Shown one piece after another: positions 58,104-64,000 of a stretch of 64,000 nt of DNA. Positions within the stretch are counted from its first letter, which is position 1; each line of letters starts with the position of its first letter. Under the pieces are notes generated by a model. It did not search any database, was not told the DNA's origin, and saw only the letters and a program-made list of their open reading frames with translations. Source of the DNA: DAIDKA01 sp963708865 (GTDB lineage: Bacteria > Pseudomonadota > Gammaproteobacteria > Steroidobacterales > Steroidobacteraceae); contig CAVPUC010000008.1 of assembly GCA_963708865.1 (NCBI GenBank), positions 434,001 through 498,000 on the forward strand, read 5' to 3'. The position numbers and the translations under genes are program-made.

Positions 58104-58406
58104 AGCGCAAGGGTACCGAGGTTCGCGCTGCCCCGCAGCTGCTATTTTTGTGACAAGAGTCTGGAAGCCGGAGAGGGCAAGGCAGCGTCGAAGTGTGCCG
58201 CCCCCGCCAGCGATTTAGCGCGCGCCGGCGCCCGCCGCAGCGCTGGAAACAGGACGGCCCCGTCCGACGGTAATGGCGCGCGCGTTGCCGAGGCCTGACG
58301 CGCGAAACGCTGCTGAGAGTGCCCTCGATGGCGTGAGGAGATCGAGCAATCGTGTCTTATTCAGAATCTAATCAACGGGTTAAGGACGGACGTGAGAGAG
58401 GTGCTG
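58104..58406. other. intergenic region between the DUF6502-like gene and dgt
   Basis: 303 bp. It must contain the promoter of the DUF6502-like gene and the 3' end of the dgt transcript. No clear hairpin terminator or hexamer pair was seen. A GTG-started open frame at 58352 begins SYSESNQRVKDGRERG but then runs antisense through dgt in Arg-rich sequence, so it is not called. Confidence 0.4.
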
Positions 58407-59579
58407 TCAGGTCCGCTCTGCGGGATCAAATAGCCTCTGATGCTCGAGGATGGCGTAGCGGTCGGTCATGCCGGCGATGTAATCGGCGACGGCTCGCGCA
58501 CGACCGCTCGCGCCGAACTCCCCCTCCAGTTGTGTCACCGACGCCTGGTATTCTGTGGGCATCAGCTTCGGGTCATCGACGAAGGTGTCGAACAGTCGTG
58601 TCAGCACCAGCCTCGCCTTGGAGGTCATGCGCAAGACTTTGTAGTGCCGATAGACCCGTTGGTTCAGGAACTGTTTGAGCTTCAGCTGCTCGCGGGCCAC
58701 CTCGGGGCTGAACGCGATCAGCGGCTTGGAACGTGCGCGCACCTCGGCGGGTGACGCGGGCGCGGCCGCACGCAGATTGTCGCGGGTGGTGCGGATCAGA
58801 TCGCTGACCACATGGTTGATGACGCGCCGGATGGTTTCATGAATGAGTTTGCGCACGGGCAGGTCGGCGTACTGGGCCAACACTTTGCGCTGCTGGGTTG
58901 CGAACAGTTCGACCTCGCTCAGATCATCCAGCGTGATCAGCCCGGCGCGCAGACCATCATCGACATCATGATTGTTGTAGGCGATCTCATCGGCGAAGTT
59001 CGACAGCTGCGCCTCGAGGGACGGCTGGCGGCGGCGGATGAAGCGCTCCCCCAGTTCGCCCAATTGCCGGGCATTACGCAGTGAACAGTGCTTGAGGATG
59101 CCTTCGCGGCATTCAAAGGTGAGATTCAGACCGTGGAAGTCGGCATAGCGATCCTCGAGTTCATCCACCACGCGCAATGACTGCAGGTTGTGCTCGAAGC
59201 CGCCGAAGCGGCGCATGCAGGCATTGAGTGCGTCCTGACCCGCATGACCGAATGGGGTGTGACCCAGATCGTGCGCCAGGCAGATCGCTTCGGCCAGGGT
59301 CTCGTTGAGATTCAGGGCGACGGCAATGGAGCGCGCAATCTGCGCCACTTCCATGGAGTGGGTCAGGCGGGTGCGGTACAGATCCCCCTCATGGTTGACG
59401 AATACCTGGGTCTTGTAGACCAGCCGGCGGAACGCATTGGAGTGAATGATGCGATCGCGATCGCGCTGATACTCACCGCGAAACTGCGGCGGCGCCTCCG
59501 CAAAACGGCGCCCGCGTGACTCGGATTCTGCCGCCGCGTATGGGGCGAGGCCCGATGCCTGGCGCTTGAGTCGTGCCAC
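58407..59579 (-). CDS. dgt: deoxyguanosinetriphosphate triphosphohydrolase-like protein
   Basis: HD-domain dNTPase, 390 residues from GTG at 59579. Motifs: EYQRDRDRIIHSNAFRRLVY at the N-terminus, the metal His in RLTHSMEVAQIAR, HD in CLAHDLGHTPFGHAGQDAL, and Asp in NNHDVDDGL. These make it a Dgt/SAMHD1-like phosphohydrolase that trims dNTP pools. The GTG start lies 2 bp after the aroB stop, so it is the last gene of an aroK-aroB-dgt operon; the longer frame upstream is aroB in another frame. Confidence 0.92.
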   Translation of the reverse strand: MARLKRQASGLAPYAAAESESRGRRFAEAPPQFRGEYQRDRDRIIHSNAFRRLVYKTQVFVNHEGDLYRTRLTHSMEVAQIARSIAVALNLNETLAEAICLAHDLGHTPFGHAGQDALNACMRRFGGFEHNLQSLRVVDELEDRYADFHGLNLTFECREGILKHCSLRNARQLGELGERFIRRRQPSLEAQLSNFADEIAYNNHDVDDGLRAGLITLDDLSEVELFATQQRKVLAQYADLPVRKLIHETIRRVINHVVSDLIRTTRDNLRAAAPASPAEVRARSKPLIAFSPEVAREQLKLKQFLNQRVYRHYKVLRMTSKARLVLTRLFDTFVDDPKLMPTEYQASVTQLEGEFGASGRARAVADYIAGMTDRYAILEHQRLFDPAERT

Positions 59580-59581
59580 GA

Positions 59582-60658
59582 TCAGCCGAAGTAGGTGGTC
59601 AGGGTGTTTTGCAGCGCCTCGGCCGGATAGTCCGCCGTCACCAACGCCGCCCCGATGCGCTTCAGCAGCACGAAGCGCATGCGCCCCGCCTTCACTTTCT
59701 TGTCGATCTTCATGTGCTCGAGCGCGGCTTGCGGGGAAACATCCGGCGCCGCGATCGGCAGCCCCACCCGGTGCAGCAGCGCACGCAGCCGCGCCACATC
59801 CGCATCGGTCAAGTAGCCGCATTCACGGGACATCGCCGCCGCCATGAGCATGCCCGCGCCCACGGCCTCGCCATGCAGCCAGGTGCCATAGCCGGTGGCG
59901 GATTCGATCGCATGGCCGAACGTATGGCCCAGATTCAGCAAGGCGCGATCACCGCGCTCCCGCTCATCCTTGCCGACGATCTCGGCCTTGACCTCGCAGG
60001 AGCGGCGGATGGCATGGCTCAGTGCCTCGGCATTGCCCGCCAGCAGCCGATCGATATTGACCTCGAGCCAGTCAAAGAAGGCCGCATCGTGGATCAGGCC
60101 GTACTTGATGACCTCGGCGAGCCCCGCACGCAGTTCCCGGGGCGGCAGGGTGGCGAGGGTGTGGGTGTCGGCGATCACCGCGACCGGCTGATGAAAGGCG
60201 CCGATGAGGTTCTTGCCGCCGGGATGGTTGACGCCGGTTTTGCCGCCGACGGAGGAGTCGACCTGCGCGAGCAGCGTGGTCGGAACCTGCACAAAATCGA
60301 TGCCGCGCTGATAGCAGGCGGCCGCAAATCCCGCCATGTCGCCCACCACGCCACCGCCGAGGGCGACCACGGTGCTGTCCCGCGCCAGGCGATTGGTGAC
60401 CGCGACATCCAGGATCCGCGACAGCGTCGCGAGTGTCTTGTACGACTCGCCATCCGGCAAGATGGCCTCGACGATGTGCCGATCCTTCAGACCCTGCTTG
60501 AGGGCGCCGCCGTACAGCGGCGCGACGGTGGTATTGCTGACCAGCAGAACCGTACCGCGCGGGATGTGCGCGTCCAGCAGCGCGGCATCGTCGAGCAGTC
60601 GCGGACCGATCAGGATCGGATAACTGCGCTCGCCCAGTGCAACCGTCAACGTATTCAC
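59582..60658 (-). CDS. aroB: 3-dehydroquinate synthase
   Basis: Second step of the shikimate pathway (DAHP to 3-dehydroquinate), NAD- and Zn-dependent. The 358-residue protein has LPDGESYKTL, VALGGGVVGDMAGFAAACYQ for NAD binding, QVPTTLLAQVDSSVGGKTGV for substrate/phosphate, and the Zn ligands in GLAEVIKYG and the GHTFGHAIE segment. It follows aroK after 11 bp. The pathway product chorismate feeds trpE in the same window. Confidence 0.97.
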   Translation of the reverse strand: MNTLTVALGERSYPILIGPRLLDDAALLDAHIPRGTVLLVSNTTVAPLYGGALKQGLKDRHIVEAILPDGESYKTLATLSRILDVAVTNRLARDSTVVALGGGVVGDMAGFAAACYQRGIDFVQVPTTLLAQVDSSVGGKTGVNHPGGKNLIGAFHQPVAVIADTHTLATLPPRELRAGLAEVIKYGLIHDAAFFDWLEVNIDRLLAGNAEALSHAIRRSCEVKAEIVGKDERERGDRALLNLGHTFGHAIESATGYGTWLHGEAVGAGMLMAAAMSRECGYLTDADVARLRALLHRVGLPIAAPDVSPQAALEHMKIDKKVKAGRMRFVLLKRIGAALVTADYPAEALQNTLTTYFG

Positions 60659-60669
60659 GATGGCGGCAA

Positions 60670-61212
60670 TTATAGGGCTTTCATCCCGCCCGCGACCGGG
60701 AAACCCAGACCCCTGATGATCTCCTCCGCGACGGCCTGGATCTTGCGGCCGTCGGTCGCTACCTTCAGATCAGCGACCGCGCTGTACAGCGGTTCACGCT
60801 CGGCCATCAGCTGGCGCAGCTTCGCCTCCGGATCCACATTGGCAAGCAGCGGACGATGCCGGGCGTGGCTCACCCGGTGAGCCTGCTGTTCGACGGACGT
60901 CATCAGATACACCACGCAGCCGCGCTGCGACAGCAGTTCCCGACTCTCGGGCAGCAGGATGGCGCCGCCGCCGGTCGCGAGGACCAGGGGCTCGATCGCC
61001 GTCAGCGCCTCGATGGCTTCCCTCTCCCGCTGCCGGAATCGCGGCTCGCCTTCCTTCTCGAAGATGTAAGAGATATCAACGCCGGTGCGCTTTTCGATCT
61101 CCGCATCGCTGTCCAGGAACGGCGCCTCAACCATGCGCGCCAGGATGCGGCCCACGGCACTCTTGCCGGAACCCATGGGTCCTACGAGGTAGATGTTGCG
61201 CTTGCCGAGCAT
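60670..61212 (-). CDS. aroK: shikimate kinase
   Basis: Phosphorylates shikimate with ATP. The 180-residue protein has Walker A GPMGSGKS (residues 11-18), the shikimate-binding Asp in FLDSDAEIEKRTG, Arg in FRQREREAI and the VLATGGGAILLP strand, and the lid VSHARHRPLL. The conserved gammaproteobacterial order pilQ-aroK-aroB is interrupted here by a large lipoprotein gene. A terminator hairpin lies just upstream (61232-61253), so aroK probably has its own promoter near it. Confidence 0.96.
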   Translation of the reverse strand: MLGKRNIYLVGPMGSGKSAVGRILARMVEAPFLDSDAEIEKRTGVDISYIFEKEGEPRFRQREREAIEALTAIEPLVLATGGGAILLPESRELLSQRGCVVYLMTSVEQQAHRVSHARHRPLLANVDPEAKLRQLMAEREPLYSAVADLKVATDGRKIQAVAEEIIRGLGFPVAGGMKAL

Positions 61213-61231
61213 TGCCCGGCCAGAATAGCAA

Positions 61232-61253
61232 ACGGCCGCCTTGCGGCGGCCGT
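61232..61253 (-). terminator. terminator between the lipoprotein gene and aroK
   Basis: ACGGCCGCC (61232-61240) and GGCGGCCGT (61245-61253) form a perfect 9-bp stem; on the minus strand the loop is GCAA, a stable GNRA tetraloop, followed by TTTG. It lies 29 bases after the lipoprotein stop and 20 bases before the aroK ATG. Confidence 0.75.
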
Positions 61254-61281
61254 GTTCCCGATTCCTCGCGGCCGATCGGCC

Positions 61282-63450
61282 TTATGGCGCGTTCGGATAA
61301 CAGCTGTTGGACTCACCGTACGGACTGATTGCACCCGGCGGAGAGACCGCCTGGTTATTGTAGTCCGCCGCCAGTCCCGGCAGGATGAACTCCGCCGTCG
61401 TGCTGTTCTGAGTGCCGGCCACCGTTGCCGTGGCGGTCAGCGCCACTTGCACCCAGTAGGCGTGATCCTTGGGATAGATCAGGTTCACGTTGGCTGAACC
61501 CCCCGTGCCGGTCACTGCGGAGCTGACATCCGTTGTCACCACCGAACCGGGGATCAGGGTGTGTACGTAGTTCGGCGGGACCGGCGGCGAAGGTGACGGC
61601 GTCACGACCACGCCGTTGTTCTCGTAGACATAGACCGCAGGACAGGCGGAGGGTGCCGGCACCGCATAAAGGGGCTGCCAAGTGGGAGAGATGAAGACCA
61701 TATGGCCCGTGTAATACGCGATCGATTGCACCGAGAAGGTGACCGTCACCCCACTGACGCCGGCCCCCGAGGCATCGGCAGCCTGCACCGAGTAGGGCAA
61801 CTCGTACTGCGTCACCGTGTTGGGCCCGAGACCAATCGTATTGCCGGTACCGAGGGACAGGAAAACGGTCTGACCGCCCACGGTCAACTGCGTTGTGTTC
61901 GTGATGGCGGTACCGAGCACCTGAACTTTGATGTTCACGCCGTTCGGCGCACTCGAGGTTGAGCCTGCCGTATAGGTGACAGTGGCCTGTCCGGAAGCAT
62001 TCGTCACCGCCGAACCGGATGACAGCGTGCCGCCAGTCGTATCGGTCAAGGTGTAATCCACGGTGGCACTCTGAACCGGATTGCCGGTGCCGTCCTGCAC
62101 GGTCGCCACGACCGTGCTCTGGCCCTGGGTGGCCACCCGTGACGGATTAGCCTGCACCGAGACCGACGCTGCCGTACTGACCGGCGCGTAGAAATTGACC
62201 TGTGTCTGCGCCGAAGCAACGGTAATGCCACCCTGCACGGCAGTGGCTGAGATGGTCGCAGCACCCGCAGTAGTGGAATACAGCGTCACCGCTTGAGCCA
62301 GGTTACCCCCGTTCACCGCCACCGACGCCGGCGAGATCGTACCGCGACTGGTCGAGAAGTTGACCGTACCGCTTTGGCCTACGCCCGCAGCCGTCCAATT
62401 GATGGTGACCGGAACGGGAGTGCCCGCGCCTACCGCAATCTGGGCATTGGCCGCCGGTGCGGTAATCGTGAACGCCTGATTGCTGACGGAGATCTGCTCG
62501 GTAGCCGGCAGCGTTCCCGCATAGGCAGTTGCCGTCACCGTGTCGGCGCCGGCGTTGGTCGCGGTTAAGCTGAACGTGGCCGTGCCCTGCGAGCCGGTCG
62601 TCACGGAGGCGGGGGCGAGGGTATTGCCATTCGCAGACGTCAACGCGATCGTCTGTCCGGCAATGGGATTGCCGCCCGAGTCATCCAGGGTGGTTGTATA
62701 AGTGCCCGCGGCGCCCTGCACCAGACTCGTCGGTCCGCTCAGGGTCAGGGTCGTGCCCACCACGGCGATCTGGATCGAGGCGGTGCTGCTGCCGGAGGTG
62801 GCGGTCACCGTGATTGACCTGTTCTGGGAACTGGTGCCGGCGCTCAACGTCGCAATCGCGGTGCCGGTAGCATCCGTCGTGCCCTGAGTGACCGTGAGGG
62901 CTCCGGAAGTTGCCTGGAAATTCACGACGGCGCCCGGCACAACATTGTTGTTGCCATCGACAATCAGCGCCTTGATGGTCGCAGGCGCGGATCCGGCGGC
63001 CGAAGGAATCTGGGGCACGCTGGTGGAAAGCGTCAGGGTCTGCTGGGTATTCGCGACCATGACGGTGGTCGTGCCGGTGGCGGTGCCTGAAGTTGCGGTA
63101 ATCGTGATCACCGTTCCCGCTCTGACGCCCGACGCCGCGAGCGTCGCGGTCGCCTGACCGGACCCGTTGGTCTCGCCGTCGGTTACCGCCAGGGTGCCGG
63201 CACTGGTGGCGAAGCTCACCATGGCACCCGTCACCGCGACATTGTTCCTGTCCGTCGCCGTGACCGTGATGTTGGCCGTGGTGCCATCCGGCGCCAAGGT
63301 GGCCGCGCTCGAGGCCACATTCACGTTCGCAACGCTCAAGGAGCTCGGGTTGCTGCCGCTGCTTGATGTGACGAAGGCATCGCCACCGCCGCACCCCGCG
63401 AGGGTTGCCGCGAGGCTCAGCAGCGCCAGACTTGACCAGAATTTACTCAT
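61282..63450 (-). CDS. Ig-like-repeat lipoprotein, putative surface/adhesion protein
   Basis: A 722-residue protein with a lipoprotein signal: MSKFWSSLALLSLAATLAGC, lipobox LAGC, Cys20. After a short Gly/Ser linker come about five to six bacterial Ig-like (Big_1/invasin-type) repeats of about 95 residues; recurring signatures are DGTTANITVTATDRNNVAVT, ITATSGTATGTTTV and SGQATVTYTAG, with the typical G-x-A-T-x-T-x turns. The last 170 residues are a distinct Pro/Tyr-containing region (VFISPTWQPLYAVPAPSACP) with two Cys pairs possible. Composition is Thr/Ser/Ala/Gly-rich with few charges. Likely anchored in the outer membrane and exposed. It follows pilQ after 50 bp. Confidence 0.85.
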   Translation of the reverse strand: MSKFWSSLALLSLAATLAGCGGGDAFVTSSSGSNPSSLSVANVNVASSAATLAPDGTTANITVTATDRNNVAVTGAMVSFATSAGTLAVTDGETNGSGQATATLAASGVRAGTVITITATSGTATGTTTVMVANTQQTLTLSTSVPQIPSAAGSAPATIKALIVDGNNNVVPGAVVNFQATSGALTVTQGTTDATGTAIATLSAGTSSQNRSITVTATSGSSTASIQIAVVGTTLTLSGPTSLVQGAAGTYTTTLDDSGGNPIAGQTIALTSANGNTLAPASVTTGSQGTATFSLTATNAGADTVTATAYAGTLPATEQISVSNQAFTITAPAANAQIAVGAGTPVPVTINWTAAGVGQSGTVNFSTSRGTISPASVAVNGGNLAQAVTLYSTTAGAATISATAVQGGITVASAQTQVNFYAPVSTAASVSVQANPSRVATQGQSTVVATVQDGTGNPVQSATVDYTLTDTTGGTLSSGSAVTNASGQATVTYTAGSTSSAPNGVNIKVQVLGTAITNTTQLTVGGQTVFLSLGTGNTIGLGPNTVTQYELPYSVQAADASGAGVSGVTVTFSVQSIAYYTGHMVFISPTWQPLYAVPAPSACPAVYVYENNGVVVTPSPSPPVPPNYVHTLIPGSVVTTDVSSAVTGTGGSANVNLIYPKDHAYWVQVALTATATVAGTQNSTTAEFILPGLAADYNNQAVSPPGAISPYGESNSCYPNAP

Positions 63451-63500
63451 GTCTCACCTGAAAGTTCGTTGCGGTATAGACCCTGTGACGACAGATACCA

Positions 63501-64000
63501 TCAGTAGACGCTCACGCCTTCATGAAGGATCTTGGGTGTCACGAAGACCAGGAGCTCGTCCTTGTCGTTGGTCTTGGTGGTGGTCTTGAATAGATTTCCC
63601 AGGATCGGGATGTCGCCCAGGTAGGGCACCTTGGTCTCATCGACCCGGTGTTGCGTCTGCAGGATGCCGCCGAGGACCACGGTCTGGCCGTCGCTGACCA
63701 GCACCTGGGTGGTGATGTCCTGGGTATCGATGCTCGGCACGTTCACGCCGCCGGATGCCACGACCACCTGACCGACGGTGTCCTTCCTCACATCGAGGTC
63801 GAGGATGATGCGGTTGTCAGGTGTGATCTGCGGCGTCACTTCAAGCGACAGCACCGCATCTTTGAACGAGATCGAGGTCGCGCCGCTGGACGCCGACTCC
63901 TGGTACGGAATCTCGGTACCCTGCAGGATCTTGGCCTGCTTCTGGTTGGCCGTGATCACGCTGGGCGAGGAGATGATGTCCGCGCGCGTCTCGGTTTGCG
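63501..64000 (-). CDS. pilQ: type IV pilus secretin PilQ, C-terminal part, runs off the window
   Basis: The last 166 codons of the outer-membrane secretin through which type IV pili pass. The secretin core is clear: SPSVITANQKQAKILQGTEI, YQESASSGATSISFKDAVLS, LEVTPQITPDNRIILDLDV, and VLGGILQTQHRVDETKVPYLGDIPILGNLFK followed by ELLVFVTPKIL. The 5' part lies beyond position 64000. PilQ is normally last in pilMNOPQ and followed by aroK; here the Ig-repeat lipoprotein intervenes. Confidence 0.95.
   Translation of the reverse strand, partial: QTETRADIISSPSVITANQKQAKILQGTEIPYQESASSGATSISFKDAVLSLEVTPQITPDNRIILDLDVRKDTVGQVVVASGGVNVPSIDTQDITTQVLVSDGQTVVLGGILQTQHRVDETKVPYLGDIPILGNLFKTTTKTNDKDELLVFVTPKILHEGVSVY

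Noticed and set aside
58352..58678. GTG-started open frame in the dgt upstream gap
   Set aside because: It soon runs antisense through dgt and becomes Arg-rich; no support for coding.

Overview
The window looks like a chromosomal segment of a GC-rich gammaproteobacterium. Evidence is the ubiE-ubiJ-ubiB ubiquinone genes, a compact trpEGDCFBA operon with an enteric-style leader peptide and attenuator, pilQ followed by aroK-aroB-dgt, ybbA/ybbP divergent from tesA, purN, yajQ and a Thx-type ribosomal protein. Gene style (several c-di-GMP proteins, transglutaminase-like paralogs, TIR/TolB-like/TPR sensor, Ig-repeat lipoprotein) suggests a Steroidobacterales/Nevskiales-type lineage, but that is a guess from memory of families. 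No rRNA, tRNA, CRISPR array, intact transposon or prophage was recognised.

Layout. 1-11.1 kb is mostly housekeeping: the 5' part of acs (with an apparent frameshift), an orphan anti-sigma-like zinc-finger membrane protein, an HNH protein, purN, Thx, a c-di-GMP phosphodiesterase, and ubiE ... ubiJ-ubiB, interrupted by a namZ/DOMON pair on the other strand, then a MATE exporter. 11.1-17.9 kb (minus strand) is the tryptophan operon, with an unannotated 17-residue leader peptide carrying tandem Trp codons, a pause hairpin, an antiterminator and a terminator. 17.9-28.1 kb holds yajQ, a metal/B12-binding protein divergent from hprA, the oxyR/ahpC-ahpD peroxide module, a copper chaperone, a lipase-like hydrolase, a cupin, an acyl-CoA dehydrogenase and a LysR regulator with a dyad-rich divergent promoter.

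28.2-41 kb is richer in signalling and lineage-specific genes: a degenerate EAL protein convergent with and overlapping an intact diguanylate cyclase, a frameshifted membrane protein, a large catalase (katE), a transglutaminase-like protein, a HAMP-GGDEF-EAL protein, an aldo/keto reductase remnant and a small secreted protein. 41-49.7 kb is an accessory stretch: a TIR-TM-TolB-like/TPR protein followed by a 7-bp tandem repeat, an excisionase-type HTH protein, DUF1289, a TipA-like MerR regulator with a classical 19-bp-spacer promoter, a cyclase-family hydrolase, a cupin, a putative metalloprotease, a secreted protein and a Crp/Fnr regulator. 49.8-57.2 kb carries ybbP-ybbA/tesA-fadD, a fadD-derived fragment, a GST and a second transglutaminase-like paralog. 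57.2-64 kb holds a DUF6502-like protein, dgt-aroB-aroK, an Ig-repeat lipoprotein and the 3' end of pilQ.

Functional links: shikimate (aroK, aroB) and Trp synthesis; respiratory quinone synthesis; oxidative stress (oxyR, ahpC, ahpD, katE, GST); acyl-CoA metabolism (tesA, fadD, acs, acyl-CoA dehydrogenase); and c-di-GMP turnover or sensing (four GGDEF/EAL-related proteins plus YajQ) next to type IV pilus pilQ. The clearest item absent from ordinary ORF-based annotation is the trp leader/attenuator, probably expressed from a nearly leaderless transcript.
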